Positions 50,839 to 63,895 of a stretch of 64,000 bases of DNA are shown here, piece by piece (within the stretch, counting starts at the first letter, position 1; every line of letters begins with the position of its first letter). The notes beneath the pieces were generated by a model. That model was not told the DNA's origin. It saw nothing but the letters and a program-made list of their open reading frames with translations, and did not search any database. Both the position numbers and the translations under genes were made by a program. This DNA comes from Nymphaea colorata (taxonomy: Eukaryota; Streptophyta; Magnoliopsida; Nymphaeales; Nymphaeaceae), in contig NC_045146.1 of NCBI RefSeq assembly GCF_008831285.2, positions 22,585,703 to 22,649,702 of the forward strand. Reading direction: 5' to 3'.

Positions 50839-52376
50839 GGGCACATACATGCACAAAAGGGTAAAAAATGCATCATCTTTTATATTATAAATGGCAATAT
50901 AATGAAAAGGACAGTGTTGGCTGCACCAAAAGGGCGTTTGGTAACTATTTTGGATCGCAAAGAGAAGAAGCATACCGAACACTGGCAGAAGAATGCAGAG
51001 AACACGTTGTTCCTACATTTGAAAAACTGAACTTTTTGTTCCTTTTGGAATCCTTCCGGCCCATGGAGCTATCAAGGGCGAAACCAGGTGTGGGCAGGGT
51101 GTGCGTAATTACATTTACAAGCATACAAAAAGTATTTATTTTCATATTAACACTTAATTACAGTTTTTTTTCGTTTACATATAGGTGCTTCTTAAAAAAT
51201 TTAAAATTATATAATCAGTACCTCTTAACCAAAATTTCCTGATTCGGCCCCTGCTGTATATGACGTGTATACAGAGATCATCTTCGTTCTCCCGTAATAG
51301 GTTTCTTTTCCAGAAGTTTATAGTAAGACATTGGCACGAGAACAAGATATTATTAGACATTAGAAAGGTTGTGACAGTAAACAAGTAGCAGATTTTTTTT
51401 ATTTTATTTTCGGAGCCACATTATATGCCCACCCCTAACAAATCTTCTGTTTACAAAGAAGTAACTATGACCAAACTTCATGAACGTAAACATTGCTTAA
51501 GTGATTTTTTTTTCAATTAACGCCAAAAAGTCATGCAAGTAAAATGTAAGTGTATTTTTAGCATTTGGATGTACATGTACTTTTCATGCTCTGTTTACAG
51601 GAGCAGATATTAATATTGCCTACCTCAATAATTGACTTAACTCAAACAATCTTATGGTTACTTTTAATTAACAATAAAAAGCTCATATGTGCTTTTGACA
51701 ACATTACTGACATGTATTATGTTCACATTTTCAAGTATGTTCTTGAAAAAAATTCCTTTTTAGATCATATTGGAAATTCATAGTTCACACACGTCTGTAT
51801 TGCAAGATGTGTCAAAAAAAAAAGTGTTACCCAAATTTGCTTTGAGTCTTTTTCATAAACCGAACCACATAAGGAGAGAATTTACGAGACATAGGAATAG
51901 GAAATTTTAATAAAAAATTTAATGTCTATCAAATTTTATGAGGATAACTTTTTAAAACCTTATAAAATCTTATTTACATACTTGCTTTTCACATTTTTTA
52001 AATTTTCTAAACATTTTGCATCCATCTATACCATTATATTTGTGGAAAATAGGAGGCACAATTCCTGAGAGTCAAGAAGCCCACGCAAACCGTGATTTTT
52101 TTTTTTTTTCTCTCTCTCTCTATCTAAAACCAGTTTTGGATCCAGCCCGAATCGCTGCAGTAAGGGGTCTATGAGCAAGAAGGATGGTGGAGTTTTTGAT
52201 CAGAGAATATAAGATTTGGTAGATTATATTTGTTCAAGCATGGAATAACCAACATTAATATATAAGTCTTTCTCTTCAGTAAATTGACATTTCTTCCATC
52301 AAAACTGTTCTGCTGCTTCTGTTAATCTTGTAACAACAGCAAAGAAGCATGGAATAACCACCATTAATGGAACTAC

Positions 52377-55300
52377 TTATACAGGAGATGTTTCTGCCTT
52401 AGTACCAATCTTCCGGAGCGTGCACAGGACTTCTGTGAAATCCGACGCTGGCGGGCATGAGAATTTTACATCTTCCCCAGTGCGTGGATGCCTAAAACTG
52501 CAAATTATTAAGCACAATAAGCGCAATTGTTATCAACAGCACAGAAAACTAAACAGTGTTGTTAGCAGTAGAGCAAAAAGGTTTCATCTGCTAGGGGGAG
52601 AAGAAACAGTACCCAAGAGTTAATGCATGCAGGCAAGGCCTTTGTATGTTGGACACGATGTCAAACAGATGGCTGTGATAACAAGAGGGTGTTTTTGGCT
52701 GGAGACGTGATAAAACCATACCTTCGGTTCCCCCATACACTTCGTCACCTAAAAGAGGAATTCCCAAATATTTGGCATGGGCACGGATCTACAGTAGAGT
52801 AACAGTGAGAAAAAGGTACGTCATAACTAATGCATATGAAATTTGATATCAGGTACGGATGAACCATGGCATTGAAGCTGATAATAGAAGTATAGTAGCT
52901 ATTAAGGAGAATGTTGAATTACTTTTGAAGTGTCATCAAGATGCAAATATCTATTCCTTAGATGCAAAAGCACAATCCTGATAGCAAGAAAAGGGCATGA
53001 TTATAAGGCTCCCAATGTTGGTTTAAAATAATAATATAATAATAATCATAACAACAACAACAACTTGCACACAACATTTAAAGGACAAATGCCTGTTTTT
53101 TGAGAACATTGATTCTAACCCCATGTTGAAAAATGGATGCACAATTTTGGTCTACAGGAAATTAGAGGAGAAAAAATTCATGCGCTAAGCATTTGAAGAG
53201 AAACTACTGTTCTTTCACCTGCATAATTAGGAAAGGGAAAAAAGATCTCCTCTCCAAAATTTCATCGTTTTAAATGTTATAAGTGATTTCACCAAGTAAG
53301 TAAAAAGAAAGTATGAAACAAGCAGGACTACGAAAAGGCTGAAAATGCGTGGTTTGAAGAAAATCTCTTGTCAGCAGCTGACGTGAAAGGGGTCCAAGGT
53401 AAATAGTTTTTGGCTGTTTCCACTTTAGAATCATGCATAACAAAAGATGGCAAAATATCATCACCAAAATTTGAGATTCCACTATTCCTCCCTTTGTTGG
53501 GTTGCACTTGTACATCATGTAATTTTTGCTTTTGGTCTATTTGGTTTCCACAAGGCATGTAAATTAATCATATGGAAAATAGTCATGGAGAACAACGATA
53601 ACAACAGATAACAGCTGTGCTTTACCAATATCCCTTCATTAACGGAAAATTTGTGGAAAAAGACTGCATGCAATGTGAAATCAACAGGAGACACGCTTCT
53701 TCAGCTGACATTAGTGTCTCATGAACAATCAATCTTTTTCAACTACTACATACAAAATTGTTTAATACCACTAAAGGAAATTTGTAAAGTGATGAATGTG
53801 AAACTTGATCGGCTCAGCAGAAAGGTTTTCATTTTAATGCACAACAGTGATGATTTGTCTCCAATATTTCTCATCCATGGGAGGTAGAAGCATCATCACC
53901 CGATGCAGCTTATGGATCAACGTGCCAAAGCATTATGAAATGAGCATTTGCAATACCTGATGAGTCCTCCCCGTTTCTAATCTCCATTCCACAAGAGCAG
54001 CACCTCCTCCAGCAAGTACCTCAATCACTCGGTACCTAAATTATGCCAAAGAACACATAATTCCAGGATATAAAGATTATTAACCACGCTGTAGATAGCT
54101 TGATAATAAGCAGAGGTTGGAGACCGCAATCTCCTAAAAATGATGTTAACAGAGTTACCAGTGAAAAGTAGAGTTTATATAGCACCAGATATGTTCGTAT
54201 CAACAAATTAAGCTTGGCCACCCAAACGGTCATTTCCACATTCCCCAATTCGAGAAGCAAGTCAGCAAGTCATTCAGTTCAATTGCATAAACTGGTATTT
54301 CAATATGTAAACTTCAAATTTATCGTTGTTTCACCTCAAACATGCTTCCAGAACTATATATGATGATCTAAATTTCAATATGTATATGTGCTTATTGGCA
54401 GCATAACAATGCTATCTTCACTCCAAGAAGTAATACTTGCAACCTTTCATGATGTAGAGGTACAAGGAAAGCTTTAACCACATACACAAATAAGTGTCAG
54501 TCAGAAACGTATAGCTCCAATAAGGAGAGACCTTTTTTCTAGTTTGTCCTCTATAAGCAGTCGACTATCAGCATGATATTTGTCTACCATGTCACACAGG
54601 TAGTGTGCAGATGTGGATGTGAATGCAGGTGCAGGCACATGGTGCAATTGTGGCAAGAATACAACAAAATTTAACAATTAACAAGCTGTAATTTTATCAA
54701 TGATTCAACGAAAAAGAAAACAAATCGTTTGTTGCCTCACCCAAGCTGCACCTGCACCTGATACGACTCGGGTGTAGCACAGAGTCCATGTTACTTAGGA
54801 TAATCTTTCTTTCACAAATGACTAGTCACTGATATTGCAGCATCATAAGCAAAAGTTCATGTGAGATTCTCAGCATTTCAGAATAAGGGTAAAAGAAGAA
54901 AAGTTGTGCATGATGAAAATCAAAATGGCATTATTAGAGGAGTATAAACAAAATCACCTACTAGCAGCGAAGCGAGCTCGTCTGTTGTTATTCAAGCAAG
55001 GAACAGCAGTCATTCGTATTCTGTTATTTGAATCACGGGCTATTGGAATCTCAAGACGCCCACTACTAGGAACAGGAACCCCAGCTGTAAGACTAATATA
55101 CACTCTATGAATCGTATGTGCCTTGAATTGTTCTGCTAAATGAGCATGAGAATGTACATCCTGTTGGAAAGGAAAAAGAAATATGCACCTACACATGTTA
55201 ATAACAATTTCAACTGTCACAATGAATTACAAAGCTGCAACAACATTGAAACAATGGAAATTAAATAAATTATGTACACGTCTATTTTCAGGAGAAAAAA

Positions 55301-57241
55301 ACCAATTCTTTCTCACGTACGAAAGTACAAAAGGAAAAGAAAAAGGAAAAAGCCAACATTAGAGAAAGTACACAACCAATTTCAAGCATTCTATTCATTT
55401 TTATTGACAATGATACTTGCCTTCGCAACAACAAGTAACCCACTTGTCCCTTTGTCCAGCCTGTGTACAATGCCAGGGCGTATAGATGTACTAGCCATAG
55501 AATCATCATACACGGCAGATCTTTTATCAGTCAGAAGTTCATCAAATTCATCACAGTGCAAATCAATTGCATCATCCTCTGCATCAGAACTGTCGTCACC
55601 AATATCCAATCCAACAGCCGGGAAGCCACAATGATGAAGAATAGCATTTACAAGTGTCCCACTTGGATGACCAGGGGCAGGATGAACAACCTAGAAAGCA
55701 CCCAAAAGGCAGTCTGAAATTAACAACCAGCACAGAGATACATTTACTGATTACCTAACAGCCCCTTCAGCTGACCCAGAAGGGCGTCAACCACATCATC
55801 AAGATCACGTTGTCACATACAGAACAGTGTTGTAAAAGTCGCCCTCAATTTGATCCACTAGCTGATACACGAGTACCATGCATCACACCCTATTCCATTT
55901 CTTACTTTCATCGTTCTTTTCAGTTCCAATTTTTTTAAAAATATAATAATATTTTTAGGCTGATTCACAACTCAATTTGCAATGTTTATAGTACTATCAT
56001 AGAGTAGTTGTTGATCAACGCGATCGAAACAACCTTAAATTATAAGCACCCGCTAAGAGCACGAATTGATAGAATATCTGACATGATACGAATGTAAAAT
56101 AAGAAAGTCACGCGCAAAGGGGCATTAAATAGATGCTCGTCAATTAAGCAAGGGAAGTACCATATGGGGCGGCTTATTAACGACGAGAACATGAGCATCT
56201 TCGTAAACAATATTGATCGGTATATTTTCTGGCTTCGCCCTCAGAGGTTCTAGCTCTGCAACAGAACAATCCACCCAATCACCCTTTCTGATGACTTGTG
56301 AGACCTGTTAAAAACAACAAAGTTCGGCATAAGATCGTAGCTTAAAAATGAAACTGCCCAAGTCTTTAATCACATATGCTGGAGCAGTCCGTTCCATATG
56401 GTGCCATTACTATAAGTACTTGGAATGCTAACTGCTACAATATAAATACATCAGAACAACGAACCTTAACCTCCAATCATTGTAGACATGAATGCAGTAA
56501 ATATCGGTTGTAGTTATGGCGCAAAATCAATAACACAAAACAAGGATTCTACTTGATTTCAGCCAATTTCTTCAGCCCAACTGGAGTGCACACTCTTATT
56601 AAAGTCGTTCTTCACTTTATCAAATATAAACAGGAACTAGCGATTCACAGGTATACTGATATAATGGTCTGCCATTACGAATGCATTCGGCGTCACCAAC
56701 TTACCCAGAAACTTGGGATTAGTCGGGATGTCATCTTTTTATGATTCATAAACCAAATCCACTTTCCAGGATAAGCGGGTGCACGCAATTAAACTCCTGA
56801 CCTGCACAAGAACTGGCAGGAAACACCAAGAGATGAGAGAGAGACAGCAAGCACCTTCTTCACGGGATTCCCGTTAACCAACACGAGCCCTGCACGAATA
56901 CTGGCCTGAATTCGAGCACGGCTTACGGTCTCCATGCGGGAAGCAAGCCAAGCGTCGAGCCTGGCCTTGTCCGACCCGTCAGCAACCCGCTGCGAGAGGC
57001 GGAGAGCCGGCGTGGGCTCGTGACTGTCGGCAGGAAGCGAACAGAGGAACCTGAGAGCCGTCTTCGTGGTCCAGCGCCTCCTAGGGAAAGGGGACGGAAG
57101 AAGAAGGATGACGGAACATCTTTCCAGTGGCGAGAGACGAAGGAGAGGAGGAGAAACAGAGTGGTGTGGTGGATGTTGACTGAAAATGAAGAGTGAGCGG
57201 TGGAAGCCTCTTGATGCAGCTTGTCCGCCATGGATGAGCAT
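52377..57241 (-). CDS. RluA-family RNA pseudouridine synthase, probably chloroplastic
   Basis: Isomerises uridine to pseudouridine in rRNA or other RNA. Exons in transcript order: 57241-56855, 56304-56161, 55690-55421, 55160-54958, 54035-53957, 52788-52613, 52497-52377, giving 459 aa with every junction in frame. Residues 1-65 are Ser/Arg-rich and almost free of acidic residues, like a plastid transit peptide. The S4 RNA-binding domain starts at 94 (RLDAWLASRM, ARIQASIRAGLVLVNG). The catalytic motif HRLDKGTSGLLVVAK has its Asp at 256. Further RluA motifs follow: HLAEQFKAHTIHRVY, LETGRTHQIRAHAKYLG, PLLGDEVYGG. The ending FRHPRTGEDVKFSCP is typical. It resembles Arabidopsis RNA pseudouridine synthase 2 (At1g76050). 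An acidic insert (DIGDDSSDAEDD) precedes the catalytic motif. Intron 3 uses a GC donor (GCGAAG|GCAAGT). Confidence 0.92.
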
Positions 57242-59172
57242 TACGGAGTGCTCTGCTCGCGATGAGCGGCTCCACAGTTCCCATCACGTCCCCCGTCTGC
57301 AGTTTGTACCACCGAGTTTCGATGGGGGTCGGATCCGATTTGGCCCGATCCGTCTGAGGTCGTCCTTGCTCTTACATGCATTGTAATAGATCGGGTTGAG
57401 TCTATGTTTCTCGGGCTTCAGGATCCACGAGCCGGCCCCTTCTTGTGGACTCATCCGCCATCAAGGTAGTGTTAGTTGTCTCCACTGCAGCGATTGTTTG
57501 GCAATGGGGATAACAATAAATTGTTTTATGAATCTGACAAAAATTAAGATAGGTTCGTATAATACTGGAACATAGTATTTCAGGAATTTAGACTAATCTT
57601 CAAAGCAGACTCATAAAATATTTTGTTACTGTTTTCATAGCCAAAAACCCCCTAGTATAATACATAGATCTTTTTTTTTCACATTTGTAGTTTGTTGGTG
57701 ACTTTTTTCACATTTTTAATTTGTTGGCTTTGCAATTTTGATCATATAAACGTGATCTCCATATCCAAAAACACATGATACGTGAATGTCATGTCAACGA
57801 ATATATAGAATCTATAACAGGAGAAAGTTCAACAGTTAATTTTTTACTACTTGTGCAATCTAGTCTACATGTTGGAAAATATTATATTTATGTCCATTCG
57901 TGGTTTCTAATTCATGGAGGTCACAACCGTCTAAGTAGAAGCTCAATATGCCTTTTTTCATACGCGTGTGTACAAATATATACATAATCTGCCATTCATG
58001 TAATGTGGATTACACGTTTTTCTTCTTTCAATTATGAGAAACAACCATGTAGCAAAGCAAAATTTTCTGACAAAGATAAGAGAACCGCAGAAGAAAAAGT
58101 TGCTTTGTAGATGATTGATTCCACATGAAGCTACAAATAAACAGTAGATGTGCTGCCTAAAGTTCAGCTGACCCTCGCAGGATTAGAGTATGCTAAATCA
58201 CTATTCTGAATTGGCAGAACATCAAATGCTTCTAACAAATTTTTCACTGTACAGTAACTATGATTCATCGACGAATAGGTATAGGTACACCGACCACCCT
58301 CATAAACGACTGCTCAGTTCACAGCACCGCCTCAAAAAGCAACATCATGTGGCTTCTGCTGCCAACCTCGTCTAATGCTATTTGGAAGTTTGCCACGCTA
58401 TGCAGAGTCCCTGTGATTAATGCAACAGGAAAATACGTTCTGGGACAAAGTTTTGAAACGTATGCTTCGTGAGTTCGTGGCAACCTTTTGTTGCAGATAG
58501 AGTTGTGAGAGCTACCATCAGCAATTGCCACTCTGTGAGCATGTAATAGGCTAATGTACTATTGTTCGTGAAGAGACGTCAGTTGTCACCAAGCCTTCAG
58601 CAACAAGGTACATTCTGCTGTCAAAGTTTTCATGAAGTGATTCATGGTTGTAATCTAATCCAGGGAGGTATTGCGACCGCAAAAAAATAAAAATAAAAAG
58701 AGATGGTCTCGATTAATTAATGCTGACCGGATGAACAGCTCCTTAGCGCACAGACATTTCCTAAGAAAGAGGGCTGTTTAATTTATCAGTTATCCAGCTG
58801 CTAAAGCCTTCAACAATCAAGGGTTCACATAGACTAATAATGGTTCGTCCACGAAAGCTTTCTCTTAGTATTATATTACAAAATTCAGCAAAATTTCCAA
58901 TTTCTGCACTGGAGGAGAATCCATGTACCCATGTCAAGTAACAGCAGATGCAGAAATCAGGCGCCTTTCATACTTCACACAAGGCTAAGTTCAAGCGCTG
59001 TGGTCATCCGCTTGCCCAGCACGTGCACAAAATTGAGCTCCCAAAGCACACGAAGGGTGTCCATGCATACACAGGAATGCAATCTTCATCGTCAACCAAG
59101 TTTTGGTAATGGATTCGAGCCAGCGTTACATTTCCAAGTATAAATAAGCCGACACTAAGCTCCCGAAGTGTT
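57242..59172. other. Spacer between pseudouridine synthase promoter and CDC123 3' end
   Basis: Contains the upstream region of the pseudouridine synthase gene and, on the right, the likely CDC123 3'UTR. Short frames here have no recognisable domain. Confidence 0.5.
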
Positions 59173-60207
59173 TCATTGCTTCGTCGTTTCATCATCAGCT
59201 CTTCTCAGAAACTCGTCCCAACCACTTCCAGCACTTGTGTCAATGTAGTCATAAGGAACTGCAGTCTTCAACCCAGGTCGAACTCCACACTTGCTCTCAA
59301 TAATCCTGAATTCAAACGTGTTATCAGAAACAATTTTCTGCCCCCCAGAATTTCCTCCCAATTCATCCCAAGAGAACAAAAGTGGCAGCGTGAAAGCTCC
59401 CCATGGATTAAAATCCAATACTTTCACACGCCCATCCTTTGTCACATAAACATCAAAGACATAGTTGTCAGACCCAAATTTTCCGGCTAAATTATCTTCA
59501 AAAAAACTATAAATTATGGCCCCAATCTTCTTTTTCACCTCAAGGAGTGCTGGGTAGAACACTGTCACATCTCGCTGCGAGATCCCCACAAGTGACTCCC
59601 CACAAACGAAGCACCTAAACTCCATTTCTGGCCTCATACCGGCATACCATTTCCGCAAGGCAAGGTAGAACTTTGCAGGCTTATCATCCAATTTGTCCTC
59701 ACAAGAATCAAAGGCATGACAAAGATCATGAACAACACTATCTGAAGACTTCAGCAGAAGAACCACCTCACTAAAGGAGGTGCATTTGAGAGTACCACTT
59801 GTGCTAATCCAGGCAGCATCCTTTGGAGCACTCCAGTTGAGCTTAGGAATGACAGATCCACCAAGTGCTTCAATTGACTCCTTCACCTTCAACTCGAGCT
59901 CTGGGAAAGATGGAGGAGTAGATTCCTGATTTTCTTCTAATTGACCATCACCATTACCATCATCATCATCTTCTTCGTCCCATGGGTGGTAGTCTTCAGC
60001 TTGGAGACAAGGAAATTGAGGTCTGATTCTATTGGGAAGGGCATCCTCCCCAAGCACAGAGGTAGGAAGGAGGAAGGGCCCTGAATCCTGTAAGAGATAG
60101 CTAACAAAAGATTCAGGAAGTTGGTGGATGATGGTCTTGATGGAGACCGACTTGAACTTTGGGTACCACTCTTGTATTTGGCACCGTGTCACCTCTTCCA
60201 CCTTCAT
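59173..60207 (-). CDS. CDC123: CDC123 / D123 family eIF2 assembly chaperone
   Basis: Cytosolic ATP-grasp-like protein that helps assemble the alpha and gamma subunits of translation factor eIF2. Single coding exon, 344 aa, about the normal length for the family. Seen: the N-terminal CQIQEWYPKFKSVSIKT, the acidic linker at 75-95, PKLNWSAPKDAAWI (121-134), MRPEMEFRCFVCGESLVGIS (191-210), FDVYVTKDGRVKVLDFNPWG (251-270, the nucleotide/metal-binding part), LFSWDEL (277-283) and a C-terminal EFRIIES. An acceptor (GTTTGCAG) lies 23 nt before the ATG, so there is a 5'UTR intron; the matching leader exon is probably at the window edge. No defects seen. Confidence 0.95.
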   Translation of the reverse strand: MKVEEVTRCQIQEWYPKFKSVSIKTIIHQLPESFVSYLLQDSGPFLLPTSVLGEDALPNRIRPQFPCLQAEDYHPWDEEDDDDGNGDGQLEENQESTPPSFPELELKVKESIEALGGSVIPKLNWSAPKDAAWISTSGTLKCTSFSEVVLLLKSSDSVVHDLCHAFDSCEDKLDDKPAKFYLALRKWYAGMRPEMEFRCFVCGESLVGISQRDVTVFYPALLEVKKKIGAIIYSFFEDNLAGKFGSDNYVFDVYVTKDGRVKVLDFNPWGAFTLPLLFSWDELGGNSGGQKIVSDNTFEFRIIESKCGVRPGLKTAVPYDYIDTSAGSGWDEFLRRADDETTKQ

Positions 60208-63200
60208 TGCTTACCCGACACCGAATATTCCTGCAAACAAGAAAATAAAAGAAAATGTTGACTTTATAGAGGAAAAAAGATAAAAGAGGGTCGCAAACAC
60301 ATGCAGGGAGTTTTTGGAATATGAGCACTAACACACACTGTGCACTAATCTCAACCTTTCAACCGTTGTAGATTGTATGGTGATAAAAGATCACCAACTC
60401 AAAAGGAAGCTATCAAATAAAAAAGAGAACTGATAATTGACTTTTAAGAAGCTATGCTACTTTACCCATTTCGAGTTGTTAGTCATCTGATCAAGTTGAT
60501 CAATGAATGGGAATGATATTTTGTGGTTCTCAATTACAATCGACAGTTGACTTTTACCTCAAATCCATACATTTTTTTTTACTTCAAATTAAAGCATATT
60601 CATAATTTTCATATCAGTGTTACCCCCAGAATATAGTCCAGAATCCTTGTCTATAATATTTTATGCCTCTGTTTGGTAAATATAACCTATTTTAAGAGTT
60701 AATGTCAACTTATGTCTAAACTTATCTCTAGATGAATACCATCAACCTCTTGTCTTGGGATGCCAAGTTCATTAAGCAAATAAACATTCTTTATTTCTAT
60801 TTTGCTTCAAACATTAGTCGAGCACAGATTTCTTATAACATGTTTGACACTTAAGTTAAATGTGTCCCAAATTCTATATCAAACTTGATAATTTATATTT
60901 TATATTAAGGGTTCATATCTATGGCTTTAACTTGATGCTATCTAGAAGACTCCTCTTATAAATCATAATTGTTAGAATTGATGAAATCCTCGTTAAATAG
61001 TTAAGAGCAAGCCAATACATAAGACTTCACTAAGCACTCAATCAGATAGACAAAAAAATCATGAAGTGTAAGCACCTTGAAACTCACATGAACTACAAAA
61101 AAAATTATAGAATACAAAGGATGTGAACATTCTGATTAACTAATTGAGAATGGGTAAAACCCTACTACTAGGAAATGATCTAATGAAAAACACGTCGTTG
61201 GGGCATAAACTCACTACCCTAAGCCACTTATGGTGGGACTCGTCTTCTAAAACTCATGGTTAAGGATGAAGAATTCGCTCTGTACTCCATGGGGAGATAA
61301 AAGATCACAGCCATGATTACTTTTGTATCACCCCCCTCCTCTTCAAGCAGGTACCACCTACTCTCGATCTAGCACAATAATTTGGATGATCTTGGTAATA
61401 TTCCTATGCTCACCTTAGCTCATCATTCATCCTGCGGAACCTGTTTTAGAGTCATTAAATTATTTATTTATTTTGATATGTCTCCACCCTGCAATAACAC
61501 CTATTTTGGCAACACACTTACCAATTCCCACTTTTCCCCTCAACCTCACCAAGGTTAGTCAAATTCACCAACATTTCTAAAAAACACAATACTAGCATCA
61601 TGAAACATACATTAACAAAAATCTTGATTAATATATATGTATGCAATGTGCATTAATAAAAAAAAATTAAGCAAGAAGCAAGTGCCGAGAAGGGCTAAAT
61701 GAAAATTTAAGAGGACAGGCTGCAGCCTGATTGCTCCAATTGTGTGCATGTTCTTGTGCAATCCAGCATAAAATCAGAGGAGAGTTGTAACCCTTTTTGC
61801 TTGGCTCCCTCATTTATGAAGAAAAAAGAGAAGGGCCAGACTCTCTCCTAAGTGAATCAAATGAAATCGAGAGGGCCAACAAAACTACTGCTGCTGCTCC
61901 TAAAAATAAAAAAAAAAGGGGAGAGGGTCCACAAACTGCTCGCCTCAAGATTTATTTCTAGAAAAGAGAGAGACTGGAAAAGGAAAATTTTCCAAATCCA
62001 AGGCATTAGGCACGTTTGATAGACCAAAAAAAGAATCTGGAGAAGTTTTTGGGTGTTTGATGGGTTTGCATAAGGGGAGAAAAACAGTAACCACTGGAAT
62101 TTTTGTTTTGTGGCAGTTGGTTTTTTTAAAATAAGGGTTCAATTTATTTTCAATTACCATCGTTCATCATTTTTCAAGCAACCGGCAGATTTTTTTCAGT
62201 ACCCATTGGATTTTTTTTCAATAAACAGTTCAAATTCTTTTCTAAAGGCTCATTTACGTAAATGACATTTTCTAAAGCGTTGTTTTCTTCCAGCCTTCAA
62301 CACGATTGAGCAACATCGTGAGAAAATAATTAATAACAAAAAAAAGGTGAAACATTGAGCTGATTATATTACAAACTTCATGCGGGCACGTTAGAACATC
62401 CAGGAAATAAGATCTTTTCATACCATAAGTTTTAAATTTGGACCAATATGCCAAATTCTTAGAATAATATTGGGGATCGATGTCCACCCAGGTCATTTGT
62501 CTTTTCGCAAAATTCATTTCCAATCACATCGTGGTCTTTCCAACACATTTGCACCAACTCTTATTTATTGGATCCATGAAAAGAGATGTGAACGGTTCTA
62601 GGATTTATCAATAACAATACCTTCAAACACAATATAGAATTTATCTCCTATCCTAACAAATACCTTCTAAAACATATAATTTATCTCCTATCCTAATAAT
62701 GCCCTCTAAAAAATGTAAATAACATGAAATAGAAGTTACTTAAACAAGCAGTTTTGGATCATTTTCATTGAAAAGGAGTGACATATCTTCAATTGAGAGG
62801 GGAGAGAGAACTGCTTCAAGTGGACTTAACTGTACCTGGTCCAACATTACTTAAACCGAACCAGGCCTAACCTAGCTTCACTTGTGTTGTATATTTTTCT
62901 CCGGCCAAGTGCAGAAACATACAAAATAGAAAAGCAAATATATAATTGAAGTGCAAGATATTCACAATAACTTTTTTAACATGCTGCTTTCTTATCGAAA
63001 CCATTTACTTTGTTCACCAAGTATTTGCAAACGAATCAAACAATGAAGGCAGCCATTAACTGTCTGCTTGGACCCGTCACCCATTGTTTGACCATTACTC
63101 CACGCATTGGTCTGACCAACCTCACCACTCTAATTTTGATGGTCATTTTGACGTAAGTAGAATTCAACATATTGCTCCAGGGCCAGCCTCTGAGGTGTAC

Positions 63201-63895
63201 CAACTTCTGTTTTGCAGCCCAATTCATGAGGGCTATAAATTTTGGTACCAGTCTTCAGCTGACTGGGTTGTTTTCCGGAGTGTTTTCGACCATGGGACAG
63301 GATCATAAGCTTATCCCAATGTTTGCTGTAAAAATCTTCCTTTTTTTTTTTGTGAATAAAGGGCCTAATTCCCTAGCAGTAGTTCTCCGGAACCTGATCA
63401 CCAGCACCACAAGCAGAGGCGCTTAAAATTGGACAAGGTAAATATACATGCATTGTGCAAGCCGACATTCAACCATAGCAGCAGAAACTAATAACAGATA
63501 GCAGATGAAAGCTTGCAACCCAAGTTAAAATTTGGCAACCCACAAAGACACAAGTAATAAATCGAAAAGTCGGGACCACCACACAAAAAAAAAAAAAAGA
63601 AGAAGAAAACATCTGCAACTAAAACCCTCAGAAACACAGGTAACAAATCAATAATTCGGAACCCCAAAAAAACCCAAAATATACGACAAATCCTTCGAAC
63701 TGAAATCAATCAGAGATGGGAAATTAAAAAAAATCCATGTCAGCAATCAACCGTGCAACGCCCAACAGCACAAATTTGAGGTTGCGCCTGCAAGCCCAGG
63801 AGGCCGAGGCACCAGCGACTGACAATGAAGGCATTAACTGAAAAATGGACATGGAACTCTAGAAGAAAAACGGAGAAGAATAGGAGGAGACTCAC
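60208..63895 (-). other. CDC123 leader and 5'UTR intron (about 3.7 kb)
   Basis: Leader remnant 60208-60230, then an intron from 60231 to 63895 if the donor AAGGC|GTGAGT at 63895 pairs with the acceptor at 60231. The interior shows no gene. It has AT-rich sequence and possible repeat ends near 62010-62060 (CACGTTTGATAGACC). Confidence 0.5.

Larger units (their letters stand above)
43504..52376. other. Large intergenic spacer, almost gene-free
   Basis: AT-rich, with GA runs at 43560-43575 and 43785-43805 near the RING-H2 promoter, a Ty3/gypsy integrase relic, a possible MITE at 47702-47908, degenerate CGGAT-type repeats at 49160-49530, and an AT microsatellite at 50805-50838. A phrase GCATGGAATAACCA occurs twice near 52240 and 52347. 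No host gene recognised. Confidence 0.55.

Noticed and set aside
55161-55420. Frame running on beyond VVAK as if exon 3 continued
   Set aside because: The run-on (ASIIVNKNE) stops quickly, whereas splicing at the GC donor restores the RluA family sequence.
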